Source: Streptomyces tsukubensis (GTDB taxonomy: Bacteria > Actinomycetota > Actinomycetes > Streptomycetales > Streptomycetaceae). Taken from it: a stretch of DNA of 64,000 nucleotides. Below the pieces are notes generated by a model. The model searched no databases. It saw only the letters and a list, made by a program, of their open reading frames with translations, and was not told the origin of the DNA. Position 1 is the first letter of the stretch; the number at the start of each line of letters is the position of its first letter. A program made the translations under genes and the position numbers. Of this stretch, positions 28,870 to 37,991 are shown one piece after another. The DNA lies in assembly GCF_009296025.1 (NCBI RefSeq), contig NZ_CP045178.1, positions 3,782,001 to 3,846,000 of the forward strand, written 5' to 3'.

Positions 28870-29763
28870 ATGTCCACCTCCTCACCCTCCGCGCCCCGCC
28901 CCGGCACACTCCCCGGCGGCTCCCTCGACCTCGCCGACGGCCTCACTCTCACCCGGGTGGGCTACGGCGCCATGCAGCTCGCCGGGCCGGGCGTATGGGG
29001 GCCGCCCCGCGACCACGACGAGGCCGTGGCCGTACTGCGGGAGGCCGTGGCGCTGGGGATCACGCACATCGACACAAGCGACTACTACGGCCCGTACACC
29101 GTCAACGCGGTGATCAAGGAGGCCCTGCACCCCTACCCCGAGGAGCTGCACCTCGTCACCAAGGTCGGCGCCAGGCGCGACCCCGACAAGTCCTGGCCCC
29201 CCGCCCTGTCCCGCGCCGAGCTGACCAGCGCCGTCCACGACAACCTCGACCACCTCGGCCTCGACGCGCTCGACGTCGTCAACCTCCGGGTCGGCGGCAT
29301 CATGGAGCCCGTCCCCGGCTCCCTCGCCGAGCCCTTCTCGGTCCTCGCGGAACTGCGGGAACAGGGCCTCATCCGCCACCTCGGGGTCAGCGGTGTGACA
29401 CCCGACCAGCTCACCGAGGCGCAGTCCATCGCGCCGGTCGTCTGCGTGCAGAACTTCTACAACCTCGCCCACCGTGACGACGACGACCTGGTGGACAGGT
29501 GCGCGCGCGAGGGCATCGCGTACACCTCGTTCTTCCCGCTGGGAGGCTTCTCGCCGCTCCAGTCCGGCGTACTCGAAACCGTCGCCGCCAGGCACGGAGC
29601 GACCCCGTTCCAGACCGCCCTCGCCTGGCTGCTGCGCCGCTCCCCCACCACCCTGCTCATCCCCGGCACGTCGTCGGTGGCGCATCTGCGCGAGAACGTC
29701 GCGGGCGCGGGCCTCGACCTGACCGAGGAGGACATCAAGGAACTCGACACCATCGGCGGCTGA
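28870..29763 (+). CDS. Aldo/keto reductase
   Basis: The 297-residue TIM-barrel oxidoreductase shows GITHIDTSDYYGPY with catalytic Asp and Tyr (near residues 61-68), LVTKVGARRD with the Lys, HLGVSGVTPDQL, and NPGTSS-like LIPGTSSVAHLREN for NADPH binding. The usual catalytic His at the end of strand 4 reads VVNLRVGG, so it is replaced, which is common in this streptomycete subgroup. GGAAGGACC precedes the ATG. Substrate unknown. Confidence 0.9.
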   Translation: MSTSSPSAPRPGTLPGGSLDLADGLTLTRVGYGAMQLAGPGVWGPPRDHDEAVAVLREAVALGITHIDTSDYYGPYTVNAVIKEALHPYPEELHLVTKVGARRDPDKSWPPALSRAELTSAVHDNLDHLGLDALDVVNLRVGGIMEPVPGSLAEPFSVLAELREQGLIRHLGVSGVTPDQLTEAQSIAPVVCVQNFYNLAHRDDDDLVDRCAREGIAYTSFFPLGGFSPLQSGVLETVAARHGATPFQTALAWLLRRSPTTLLIPGTSSVAHLRENVAGAGLDLTEEDIKELDTIGG

Positions 29764-29772
29764 GCGAGACCC

Positions 29773-29818
29773 GGAGGTGACCGCGTACCTCCGCGTGCGA
29801 CCGCGTGCGGTCACCTCC
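29773..29818. terminator. Bidirectional terminator between AKR and helicase genes
   Basis: GGAGGTGACCGC and GCGGTCACCTCC form a perfect 12-bp stem between the two convergent stop codons, leaving three bases before the helicase stop. The loop is about 22 bases. Confidence 0.75.
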
Positions 29819-29820
29819 CG

Positions 29821-32118
29821 TCATTCCGCGCCGAACGGCAGGGGCCGGCTGTGGAGTACGTCGAGCCGGGACACCGCCCTGGTGAGCACCACGTACAACC
29901 GGTGCGCCCCACGCGGCTCCGCCTCGGCGATGGCCGCTGGTTCGACGGCGACCACGTGGTCGTACTCCAGGCCCTTGGCCCTCGTCGCGGGCAGCAGCGT
30001 CAGCCGGGCCCCGAGGTCGTCGGGGCCCGCAGGCTCGGCACCCGCTGCGGACAGCGCCTCCCGCAGCCGCGCGATGTCCGCGTCGGCCGCGATCACTCCG
30101 ACGGACCCCTCGTGTGTCAGCGCCTTCTGTACGGCCTCCACCGTCGCAGTGGCCACATCCGTCACCCGCCTGACCGACAGCTCCCCGTCCTCGCGCAGTG
30201 AACGCCCCGCGGGTACGTCCACGCCGAGGGTGGCGAGCAGTCGGTTGGCCAGCGCCACGATCGCCCCCGGCACCCGGAATCCGGTGGTGAGCCGCACGAG
30301 GGACGCCTCGGGTTTGCCGAGATGGCCGAGGAGCGCGGGCCAGTCACCGGCCGCCCACGGCGTGGTGCCCTGCGCGAGGTCCCCCAGCACGGTCACCGAC
30401 CCGAAACCGGCACGTCTCGCGATCACCCGGCACTGCATCGGGGAGAGGTCCTGTGCCTCGTCGATGACGATGTGGCCGTAGCTCTCGGGGTGTTCGATCA
30501 GCCCCGCCACCTCGTCGAGCAGTACGAGATCGGCCTCCGTCCACCCCCGCGACCGTGCCCGCGCCCCCGCCCGCCGACCGCGCCCCGCCGGCGAAGCCCC
30601 CGCCCGTTGGTCCCCGCTCCGGGCCGCGCCCCGACCCACGCCCGCCGTCATCAACACCCGCTGCTCCTGCCGCGTGAGGACCCCCTCGGCCGCTTCCGCG
30701 AGCGCCACCGGATCCGTGAGCACCGCGTCCACGACCTCCTCAGGCCGCACCTTGGGCCATACGGCGTCGACGTACGCGCTCAACGACCGTGCCCTGCCCG
30801 TCCTCTGGACCCACGCGTGCGTCACGGGCCCGGCCCGCCGCTCCGCCCGCGCCCTGATGTGGGCGACGACCCGGCTGCGTACCCGCTCGCGCCCGACGGC
30901 GTACGGCGGCTCCTCCTCCCGTACGGCGTCGACGATCCGCTCCAGCTCACCGAGGGGTACCCGCCAGCGGTACGAACCGTCGGTGACCGCCACTTCCTCG
31001 CACACCCCTCCCACCCGCGCGTACAGCGCCCGCCGTAGCACGAGCGCCATCCGGATGTCGTGCTTGACCGCCTCGGCGGCCGGGGTGTCCGTGGCCGTCA
31101 CGGGGTGGCGGGCGGTCTCGTCGCGCACCGTGCTCTGCCGTACACCGATCTCGCCGAGCGAGGGCAGTACCTCCGCGATGTAACGGAGGAAGGTCCTGTC
31201 GGGGCCGAGAATCAGCAGTCCACCGCGTTGGACGCGGCGCGGGTAGGTGTAGAGCAGGTACGCGGCCCGGTGCAGCCCGACCGCGGTCTTGCCCGTGCCG
31301 GGGGCGCCCTGGACACAGACGGAGTCGGACAGTTCGCCCCTGACGAGGGTGTCCTGCTCAGGCTGGATGGTGGCGGCGATGTCCCGCATGGGGCCGACGC
31401 GGGGGCGCTCGATCTCCGCCGCGAGAATCCCCCCGGGAACGGCCCCCGACCCCCCTTCGCCCACCTCCCCCTCTCCACGCACCTCCCCTGCACGCACTGC
31501 CCGTCCACGCACCGCCCCTACGTACGGCTCCCCTCCGTACGCCACCCGCTCGTCCTCTGGTTCGTACGCCACCCGCTCGTCCTCGAACCCGGTCAGCTCC
31601 GACGAGTCGCCTCCACCGCCCGGCGCCCAGCCGAACCTGCGGCGCACCGCCACGCCCTGCGGGTCGCGGGCGCTCGCCCGGTAGAAGGCGCGGGAGACCG
31701 GGGCGCGCCAGTCGACGACGAGGGGCGGCGAGGACGGGTGCTCGGTGATCCGCAGCCGCCCCACGTGGTAACTCTGGCCCGCGTGGTCGCCGGCCGTTCG
31801 CGGTGACCGCTGGAAGTCGAGGCGGCCGAAGAAGAGCGGTCCACGGGGGAGTTCACTCATCTGCTTTGCCTGCGTGCGCAGCTGGAAGCCAAGAACCTCC
31901 GCGTCGGCGCCCGAAGCGGAGACATCCACGCTCGCGATCACCTGCTCGCCCGCGCCCTCGATCATGGCGTCCAGGGCGGCACGGCAGGTGTCGTGATAGT
32001 CCCGCTCCAGGGTCAGCGGACCGCCGGGAGCGGGACCAGAACCGCTGCCGGGATCACTGCCAGGACCTCCGTCCGGTTGGCCGTCCGGTTCGTCGCGTGC
32101 GGAGTCATCGAGCGTCAT
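29821..32118 (-). CDS. HelD-like RNA-polymerase-associated helicase/ATPase
   Basis: The 765-residue SF1 ATPase has Walker A GAPGTGKTAVGLHRAAYLLY near residue 245, DEAQDLSPMQC (motif II), VLGDLAQGTTPW, KGLEYDHVVAVEP and YVVLTRAVSRLDVLH. The N-terminal part with ERDYHDTCRAALDAMI and PLVVDWRAPVSRAFYRA is characteristic of HelD, which pries RNA polymerase off nucleic acid; actinobacterial relatives (HelR) protect polymerase from rifamycins. Which of these roles applies is not decided by sequence alone. A repetitive Gly/Val/Arg stretch at ~190-220 is an insertion. A TetR gene lies 74 bp upstream on the same strand. Confidence 0.88.
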   Translation of the reverse strand: MTLDDSARDEPDGQPDGGPGSDPGSGSGPAPGGPLTLERDYHDTCRAALDAMIEGAGEQVIASVDVSASGADAEVLGFQLRTQAKQMSELPRGPLFFGRLDFQRSPRTAGDHAGQSYHVGRLRITEHPSSPPLVVDWRAPVSRAFYRASARDPQGVAVRRRFGWAPGGGGDSSELTGFEDERVAYEPEDERVAYGGEPYVGAVRGRAVRAGEVRGEGEVGEGGSGAVPGGILAAEIERPRVGPMRDIAATIQPEQDTLVRGELSDSVCVQGAPGTGKTAVGLHRAAYLLYTYPRRVQRGGLLILGPDRTFLRYIAEVLPSLGEIGVRQSTVRDETARHPVTATDTPAAEAVKHDIRMALVLRRALYARVGGVCEEVAVTDGSYRWRVPLGELERIVDAVREEEPPYAVGRERVRSRVVAHIRARAERRAGPVTHAWVQRTGRARSLSAYVDAVWPKVRPEEVVDAVLTDPVALAEAAEGVLTRQEQRVLMTAGVGRGAARSGDQRAGASPAGRGRRAGARARSRGWTEADLVLLDEVAGLIEHPESYGHIVIDEAQDLSPMQCRVIARRAGFGSVTVLGDLAQGTTPWAAGDWPALLGHLGKPEASLVRLTTGFRVPGAIVALANRLLATLGVDVPAGRSLREDGELSVRRVTDVATATVEAVQKALTHEGSVGVIAADADIARLREALSAAGAEPAGPDDLGARLTLLPATRAKGLEYDHVVAVEPAAIAEAEPRGAHRLYVVLTRAVSRLDVLHSRPLPFGAE

Positions 32119-32192
32119 CCACCAGACGATACGGGAAAACGTTACCGAGTTAAATTGGTTACTCAAACTCACCGCAGGTGGGGCGTCACACC

Positions 32193-32960
32193 TCACCAGT
32201 ACCCCCGCAGCCCCTCCCCCAGCTGCGCGAACGCGGTCCCCGCCGCCTCCACCGCGTCGGGCCACACCTCCGCCGCGCTCTCGCCCGAGGAGATCCGCCG
32301 CCAGTTCTCCATCGCGAGGATCCGCTGCACGGCGACGATCTGCCCGGCCGCGAGCCGCGCGCCGAGGACTGGAACGGCGGCCGGGGCGCTCGCCGCACCA
32401 GCCACTCGGGAGGCCCCGCCCTCCAGCGCCCGAGCGAGCGCCTCCTCGGACCGGCCGACGTACGCGTGCAACCGCGCCACCAGCGCCGGTGTCCCGTACA
32501 GCAGCCGCATGTAGGCGAGTACGGCCGGCTCGTCGCACAGCCCCGTGACCGGATCGCGCCGGTCGAGACCGTCGAGGAAATGGGCGCGCAACGCGGCCAG
32601 CGCGGACAGCTCCTCGGGGCGTGCGGCGAGCACCCGGGCCGCCTCGTCCTCGTGGTCGGCGAACCGGTGCAGGACCAGGTCCTCCTTGGCGGGGAAGTAG
32701 CGGAAGAGAGTCGGTTTGGAGATCTCCGCGGCAGCCGCGACCTCGGCGACGGAGACCCGGTCGAAGCCCCGCTCCAGGAAGAGCGCGATGGCCGCCTCGG
32801 AGACAGCCTGGAACGTCCGCTGCTTCTTGCGCTCCCGCAGACCCGTTCCGGTGGCGGCACGTTCTGCCGCCACCCCGCTGTCGCCGTCGTCTCCCGGCAC
32901 GATCTCGTTTCCCCTCCGCCGTCCCGTGCGGCCCGCCATCGGCCGCGCACCGCTCGCCAT
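32193..32960 (-). CDS. TetR family regulator
   Basis: The ~255-residue protein carries a TetR HTH after a long basic N-terminal extension: LRERKKQRTFQAVSEAAIAL followed by FDRVSVAEVAAAAEISKPTL and FRYFPAKEDLV (residues ~45-95). The C-terminal ligand domain is Ala-rich with no recognised ligand. The start is uncertain, with a second ATG seven codons later. It is upstream of the HelD-like gene in the same direction and may control it. Confidence 0.85.
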   Translation of the reverse strand: MASGARPMAGRTGRRRGNEIVPGDDGDSGVAAERAATGTGLRERKKQRTFQAVSEAAIALFLERGFDRVSVAEVAAAAEISKPTLFRYFPAKEDLVLHRFADHEDEAARVLAARPEELSALAALRAHFLDGLDRRDPVTGLCDEPAVLAYMRLLYGTPALVARLHAYVGRSEEALARALEGGASRVAGAASAPAAVPVLGARLAAGQIVAVQRILAMENWRRISSGESAAEVWPDAVEAAGTAFAQLGEGLRGYW

Positions 32961-33113
32961 CCTATTTCCGCCGCGATCCGTGCCCCGCACGCTGCGCCCA
33001 CCGGCCTGACCTGCCCTTCCGGGCTGCGCTCCGGCCCGTACGGGCGGGCGCCCGCGCCCCGTACCGAAGCCGGATCGGCCGCGCCGGAAGCGGCCCCGGC
33101 GGGACGATCCGCT

Positions 33114-34367
33114 TTATCCAGCGGCGGCGTGCACGGCCGCGGCGGGCGAGCCGATCGGACCGATCGGACCGATCGAGCCGATCGAGCCGATCGGGCCCGT
33201 CCCCGCCGTCCCCGCGAGCCGCGACCGGCGAGCCGCGTCCGTCGCGTGCGCGTGCGCGTGCCAGTCCCTGAGCGCCTCCTCCGCCGCCCTCTCACCCGGT
33301 ACCCGGTCGAGCCGCAGCGGCTGGCGCGCCCGGCTCATCGCACGGCAGACCCGACGGGCCGCCTCCTCGTACTCCGCGTCGGCGGGGCTCTCCGGCAGGC
33401 TGAGCGCGGCGCGCATCACGTCGGCGTAGACGGACTGGGCGTACTCGAAGGCGAGCAGCACCGGCAGGTCGTCCGCGAGCCCCTCCGTCATGGGGCCGTG
33501 CCCGGCTTCGCGCATGGCCTCGGTCCAGGCGCGGGTCATCCTGGTTCTGTCCTCCTCGTCGTAGTCCATGCGGACGAGGTGGGTGGCGAGGTCGTGCAGG
33601 ACGTCCCCCACCATGGCCAGTTCCCAGTCGATGACCGTGAGCCGGGCCCTGCCCCGTACGGGTCCCCGGCCCACCACGACGTTGGCACGGTGGACATCCG
33701 TGTGCAGCAGGGCGAAGGGCCGCCGGGTGAGCGGCGGGCGTGTCCTGCGGAAGGACGGCATGGCGTCGCGCGGGATGAGGACCGCGTCGAAGAGCGCCCC
33801 GAAGCGTCTCCGGCCTGGCCGGTGCACGCGGTGCTCGGCGAAGTCTGTGAGCCAGTTCAGGAAGCCGTCACTGTCGCCCTCCTCGGGCCAGTCAGGGGGC
33901 AGCGGCGGCAGTTGGTCAAGCGGGACTCCCGCCACACCGGCGAAGAAGGCGGCGAAGGCGCTCATGGTCGCGGGGCCGACCCGCCCCGTCGGGTTGATCT
34001 CGGCCAGCGCCCGCCCCGGAATCCAGGCGTGCAGCGACCACTCCTCCGACTCCGCGAGGCAGCGGGGCGTCCTGGGCAGATACCGGGAGACCACGCTCAG
34101 TACGTCGGACTCTCTCGCCCAGACGCGCGGCACGACCTCCACCGCGTCGAGCGGTGTCCTGAACTTGCCCCGCGTCCAGAACGGCCGTACGCCGAGCGAC
34201 AGGGCGAGCGGCCAGCCCAGTCGCACGATGTGGTTCACGTTGTGGTGGCCCGCGACGAGACGGCCACCCGGGTGTCTTCGCCGCGCCTGGGCGAGACGGT
34301 GGACCAGCTCCTGGTGCGCGCTCAGGGTCGGCCGAGAGAGCGGCGACGGCAGCGGGGTGGACGGCAT
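33114..34367 (-). CDS. Aminoglycoside-phosphotransferase-like (APH) kinase
   Basis: The 417-residue protein contains the APH catalytic loop LLHTDVHRANVVV near residue 240 and the metal site VIDWELAMVGDVLHDLA. The N-terminal lobe is unusual, with HHNVNHIVRLG and no clear nucleotide Gly-loop. Such proteins range from antibiotic kinases to choline- or sugar-kinase relatives, so drug resistance is not implied. The last ~25 residues are a Gly-Pro-Ile-Gly-Ser repeat encoded by 9-bp units. It stands alone. Confidence 0.8.
   Translation of the reverse strand: MPSTPLPSPLSRPTLSAHQELVHRLAQARRRHPGGRLVAGHHNVNHIVRLGWPLALSLGVRPFWTRGKFRTPLDAVEVVPRVWARESDVLSVVSRYLPRTPRCLAESEEWSLHAWIPGRALAEINPTGRVGPATMSAFAAFFAGVAGVPLDQLPPLPPDWPEEGDSDGFLNWLTDFAEHRVHRPGRRRFGALFDAVLIPRDAMPSFRRTRPPLTRRPFALLHTDVHRANVVVGRGPVRGRARLTVIDWELAMVGDVLHDLATHLVRMDYDEEDRTRMTRAWTEAMREAGHGPMTEGLADDLPVLLAFEYAQSVYADVMRAALSLPESPADAEYEEAARRVCRAMSRARQPLRLDRVPGERAAEEALRDWHAHAHATDAARRSRLAGTAGTGPIGSIGSIGPIGPIGSPAAAVHAAAG
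33145..33196 (-). repeat. 9-bp in-frame repeats in APH-like gene
   Basis: About six GATCGGACC/GATCGAGCC units encode GPIGSIG-type repeats at the C terminus of the kinase. Confidence 0.88.
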
Positions 34368-34672
34368 GATCGGACAGTAACCGCCCGCCGGGGGCCGTCA
34401 GATCGCCCTGTCACCTTACGGACAGGCAGCCCCGCACCCTGAAATCCATCGACCGCGGGCGAACGGGAGCGAACGGGTGCGAAGGGGAAATCCTCCGCAT
34501 CCCTCCGCGTACCTCCGCACCTGGCCTTTCGTGCCTCAGCACCTGGGACTGCGCCGGCGGAGCCAGCGAAGCCCCGGCCACCCCGCGCCACCGCCCACCT
34601 CGGACATCCCCGCCGCACCCGACACCCCGCACGACACGAGGGATTCCCCCAACCGGGCTACCGGACAGCCCC

Positions 34673-34712
34673 GGCCACCCGGCCACCCGGCCACCCGGCC
34701 ACCCGGCCACCC
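34673..34712. repeat. 8-bp tandem array GGCCACCC x5
   Basis: Five exact GGCCACCC units lie in the 34368-34786 gap, followed by GACAGA and GGGAAC runs. No gene is supported in the gap. Confidence 0.9.
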
Positions 34713-34786
34713 AGGGACAGAGACAGAGACAGGAACGGGTAACGGGAACGGGAACACCCGCCCCGCCCCGCCCCGCATCCCCGCCG

Positions 34787-35674
34787 TCACCGCGCGGCCG
34801 ACCTCCTGAACTCCTGCTGGTTGGCGGCCCAATGGCTCTCGAACCACGTCCGCGACTGTTCCACGAAGGCCGCCCCCGCGCCGCCGCTCCGCTCGTCGAA
34901 GGAGACCAGCGGCGACAGGGTGCCCCGGACGTCGGTCAGCTCGACCGTCCTGCCCTTGATCTCCTCGGTGTAGGCGCCGGCCATGTAGTAACCGAACATC
35001 GCCACCCGCCCGTTGAGGAGATACAGCTTTGAGTGCGGCGTGAAGGTCACCTCCCTGAAGCTGACGTCCACCTTGATCGGATCGCCCTTCCTCGGGGCCC
35101 CGCGCAGCTTCTCCAGGCTGTGGCGCAGGACCATGAGCTGTGCGTTGCGCAGGTCGATGCCCCGGCGCCGCACCAGTTCGTCGACCTCGGCGTCGGCGCC
35201 CCAGCCGGCGCGCGGCGCGGGGAAGGCCACGTCGATGCCGTTGCTCGGCAGCAGCAGCCGCACCTCCACACGGTCGGGGCTGATCTCGCCCCTGAGGATC
35301 TTCTCGACGGGCTCCCCCATGGCGGCCGTGAGGGTTTCCGCCATCAGACAGATCGCATCGATACGGACGTACGGTTCGGAGAACGCCTCGATGAGCCGGG
35401 GGCCGAGAGTGGCCATCGTCGGCTGGGGCGGCCCCTGTGCCGGGGGAGCCACCGTGGCGACCGAGGACGGCCTGCCCTTCTGCGAGGTGCTGATCAGTCC
35501 CTCGTCCCGCAGCGTGTCGAGGGCCCTCCTGACCTGGCCCCGTTCGACGTCGAACTCCTCGGCGAGCCGTACTTGCGTCGGCAGCCTCGCTCCGGGCCTG
35601 AGGTCACCGTCGCGAATACGTTGCCGCAGCCGGTCCGCGATCTGCTCGGCTGAGACATTCTCGATGCGGGTCAT
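34787..35674 (-). CDS. DevA-like GntR regulator (third paralogue)
   Basis: The 295-residue protein has a GntR winged helix (residues ~10-75: RPGARLPTQVRLAEEFDVERGQVRRAL) and the same C-terminal domain as the two regulators at 36614 and 37992: LGPRLIEAFSEPYVRIDAIC, VRLLLPSNGIDVAFP, VTFTPHSKLYLLNG and FVEQSRTWFESHW. It is the most divergent of the three and no small membrane peptide faces it; instead the DevB-like phosphatase is directly upstream on the same strand. A ribosome site AGGAGAG precedes the ATG. The copy ATCAGCCAAC at 35752 also occurs before the third regulator. Confidence 0.85.
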   Translation of the reverse strand: MTRIENVSAEQIADRLRQRIRDGDLRPGARLPTQVRLAEEFDVERGQVRRALDTLRDEGLISTSQKGRPSSVATVAPPAQGPPQPTMATLGPRLIEAFSEPYVRIDAICLMAETLTAAMGEPVEKILRGEISPDRVEVRLLLPSNGIDVAFPAPRAGWGADAEVDELVRRRGIDLRNAQLMVLRHSLEKLRGAPRKGDPIKVDVSFREVTFTPHSKLYLLNGRVAMFGYYMAGAYTEEIKGRTVELTDVRGTLSPLVSFDERSGGAGAAFVEQSRTWFESHWAANQQEFRRSAAR

Positions 35675-35849
35675 GGGGGAGCTCTCCTGATCCGTGGCCG
35701 AAAGTACCAACTCGGCACCGTTCAGGAGCGTTCCCCTCCGCCGCCCGCACAATCAGCCAACCTGTGCCAACCGCAAGGAAGATGGCGGACATGGCGGACC
35801 AGGAGGTGCCACAAGGCGGCCCGGCCCGCCACCCCGCCCAGTGGCCCGG

Positions 35850-36596
35850 CTACGCCCGCTCGGCCGCGCCCCGCCCCACCACCAGCCTCAACACCGGTTC
35901 CAGCGACCTCACCACCAGCTCCGCGCCGCCCTTCCGCAGCCGCGTCTCCTTGTCCGCGCGGGGGCCGTAGCCGAGAAAGGAGACGCCTGCCGCGTAGGCG
36001 GCCTGGCAGTCGGAGGCGGAGTCGCCGATCATCAGGGTGGCCGCCGGATCGGCGCCCAGCCCTTCGAGCCCACGCATGAGGGAGTCCGGGTCGGGCTTCA
36101 GCCGGTCCAGGTCGTGCGTACGGCCGTAGACGTGCGGGGCGAAGCAGTATCCGATACCGCGGTTCTCGACGTACCGGGCGGCGGCCGCGGGGGAGTTGTT
36201 GGTCACGATCGCCAGCCGGCAGCCGGTCGCGTGCCAGGTCCTGATGAGCGGGTCGGCCCACTCCGTCGGATAGGCGGACCGCGCCGCCGCCATCTCCTCA
36301 CGGGTGAGCCACGCCTCGAACTCCACCGCCAGGTCACTGCCCCGGTACCGGGTGTCCACCGCGCCGAGAACCGCCATGGTGTCCCCCTCGGCGATCTCCT
36401 CGCTGGTGAGCGGGGCTTCCAGCCCCCTGTTCTCCAGCCAGTGCAACTGCCGCTCGACGACCTCCCTGGCCCGTGAAGGGGGGAAGAGCCGGCAGATCGG
36501 CCCGTCGAAGTCGAAGAGCACACACTCCGTGCGGGCGATCAGCTCCCGCAGTCGCCGGCCCGATCCTGTCGCCGGTTCGGCCTGTCCCGTATCCAT
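35850..36596 (-). CDS. devB: DevB-like HAD-superfamily phosphatase
   Basis: The 248-residue protein is a HAD hydrolase: LFDFDGPICRLF (motif I, nucleophile Asp; residues ~20-31), VTNNSPAAA (motif II), LKPDPDSL (motif III Lys) and MIGDSASDCQAA (motif IV). The substrate is unknown. It follows the DevA-like regulator with a 17-bp gap; an alternative GTG start overlaps that stop codon (TAGTG). This operon layout is that of devA-devB, required for aerial hyphae development in S. coelicolor as I recall it. Confidence 0.82.
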   Translation of the reverse strand: MDTGQAEPATGSGRRLRELIARTECVLFDFDGPICRLFPPSRAREVVERQLHWLENRGLEAPLTSEEIAEGDTMAVLGAVDTRYRGSDLAVEFEAWLTREEMAAARSAYPTEWADPLIRTWHATGCRLAIVTNNSPAAAARYVENRGIGYCFAPHVYGRTHDLDRLKPDPDSLMRGLEGLGADPAATLMIGDSASDCQAAYAAGVSFLGYGPRADKETRLRKGGAELVVRSLEPVLRLVVGRGAAERA

Positions 36597-36613
36597 AGCC
36601 ACCTCTGAGGTCA

Positions 36614-37471
36614 CTACGAAAGTGTCAGGTCCGTGCTGATCGTCTGCCAGAGGGCGTCGAACCACTGTTGGGATTCCTTCACGAAAGCGGCGTCCCTCGG
36701 GCCGCTCCCGCTCTCGTAGGAGAAGAGCAACGACTGTGTGCCGAGGGCGTCGTACGTCTCGACCCGCTCGCCCCCGACCTCCTCCTCCTGCTTGGTGATC
36801 ATGTAGTAGGCGAACAGCGCCTCACTGTCGCCCAGCAGGTAGAGCCTGACCGGCGGTGTGAAGGGAAGCGCACGGAACTCGACGTTCACGGAGATGTCGT
36901 GCGATCTGGCCAGCGTCAGGAGGTTGTGGCGCAGCACCCTGCCCTGGGCGTCCCGCATGGAGAGCCAGCGTTGGTGCACGGGGTCCTCGTCGCCCCGTTC
37001 GGCGACCGGTGCGGGGAAGGCCAGCGCGATACTGCGGCTCGGCAGGAGGACACGTACGTCGATGGAGTCGGGGAGCAACAGCCCCTGGTGGATCAGACGG
37101 AGCGGCTCGCCGAGTCCGAGCATCAGCGACTCCGAGGTCAGACAGAGCGCGTCTATCCGTACCCGCGGCTGCTCGAAGGCTTTCGCTATCCGCTGGCCGA
37201 GCCCCACCACGGTGGTCTCCGAGCCGCCCCCGCCGGGTCCGCCCGCGGGGGTCGAGACGCGGGGCGGGGTGCCCTTGCTCGCGTTGCTGAGCAGCCCCTC
37301 GTCCCGCAGCGCCTGGAGCGCCTGGCGCACTCTGCCCCGGTCCACGCCGAACTCGTCGGCCAGTTCGGCCTGGGTGGGCATACGGTGTCCGGCCCTCAGC
37401 ACCCCGGTGCGGATGCGCTCCCGCAGGGCGTCGGCGATCTCGCCCGGTGAGGGCTTACCTGTGCCGTCCAC
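36614..37471 (-). CDS. devA: DevA-like GntR developmental regulator
   Basis: The ~285-residue protein has a GntR winged helix (HRMPTQAELADEFGVDRGRV near residues 30-55) and a C-terminal domain with RIDALCLTSESL, LPDSIDVRVLLPSRSIALAFP, LPFTPPVRLYLLGDSEALFA and SQQWFDALWQTIST. This domain is DevA-specific; its ligand is unknown. A GTG nine bases after GAGGAG was taken as start; TTG or GTG codons up to nine codons upstream are possible. It is divergent from a 62-residue membrane peptide and upstream of a DevB-like phosphatase. Confidence 0.8.
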   Translation of the reverse strand: MDGTGKPSPGEIADALRERIRTGVLRAGHRMPTQAELADEFGVDRGRVRQALQALRDEGLLSNASKGTPPRVSTPAGGPGGGGSETTVVGLGQRIAKAFEQPRVRIDALCLTSESLMLGLGEPLRLIHQGLLLPDSIDVRVLLPSRSIALAFPAPVAERGDEDPVHQRWLSMRDAQGRVLRHNLLTLARSHDISVNVEFRALPFTPPVRLYLLGDSEALFAYYMITKQEEEVGGERVETYDALGTQSLLFSYESGSGPRDAAFVKESQQWFDALWQTISTDLTLS

Positions 37472-37561
37472 TGCCACGCTCTCCTCGGTCACCCTCAAAC
37501 GCTACAACTTCAGGCGGCGGACGGGCAGTTGTCACCCGGTTGGCGCATGAAGTACGACCAA

Positions 37562-37595
37562 GTTGGGGACAACCTCAATGTACTTGGTAGCCAAC
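37562..37595. promoter_or_regulatory. TTGG/CCAA operator cluster, devA-peptide 1 promoter
   Basis: GTTGGGGACAAC and CTTGGTAGCCAAC lie in the divergent region, with CCAAGTTGG just before. The second is two mismatches from the palindromes in the neighbouring cassette. Confidence 0.5.
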
Positions 37596-37642
37596 TTGCC
37601 CAACCTGGCAAAAGTTAGCACCACCTCGCTCCTCCCGACCCC

Positions 37643-37703
37643 GGGGCTCCGTACTCCGGGGCTCCGCACTCCGGGACTCCGTACTCCGGGACTTCGAAAC
37701 TCC
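37643..37703 (+). repeat. Four 15-bp units in leader of peptide 1 gene
   Basis: GGGGCTCCGTACTCC occurs four times with drift, between the operator cluster and the AAGGAGG ribosome site of the 62-residue peptide gene. Confidence 0.88.
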
Positions 37704-37718
37704 GAAGGAGGAACCACC

Positions 37719-37907
37719 ATGGCCGTCATCACTCTCCTCAGCTCCGTCTTCGTCATCGCTTTCGAGCAGCTCGTGCAGTGGCAGTACGGCCCTCCCGGCA
37801 TCGTGGGACTGCTGCTGCTGACCATCGGGGTGAAGGTGAAGAGCCCCACCTGTAGCTCCGTAGGAGCGGTCATCCTCGCGCTGCTGGTCACCGCCCCGGC
37901 CTTCTGA
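37719..37907 (+). CDS. Small membrane peptide 1 (62 residues), paired with DevA-like regulator
   Basis: The product is almost entirely hydrophobic: a first segment ITLLSSVFVIAFEQLVQW, a YGPPGI turn, and a second segment reaching to VILALLVTAPAF. It shares FEQLVQW-YGP-GI-G-LTIG-K-K-SS-GA-IL with the peptide at 39097, so the pair is a conserved family. AAGGAGGAACC directly before the ATG is a near-perfect ribosome site. It is divergent from the DevA-like regulator. Function is unknown; a membrane effector or signal of the regulator is possible but unproven. Confidence 0.82.
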   Translation: MAVITLLSSVFVIAFEQLVQWQYGPPGIVGLLLLTIGVKVKSPTCSSVGAVILALLVTAPAF

Positions 37908-37991
37908 CCAGCGGCGCTCGAACCGCGGCCCGACAGGAGCCCGCCAGGAGCCCGCCACGGACCCACCACAGGCCCACCAGGAGCCCGGCCG

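Noticed and set aside
33114..34367. Calling the APH-like kinase an aminoglycoside resistance gene
   Set aside because: Only the catalytic loop is diagnostic; the N-lobe is atypical and the family includes many non-resistance kinases.
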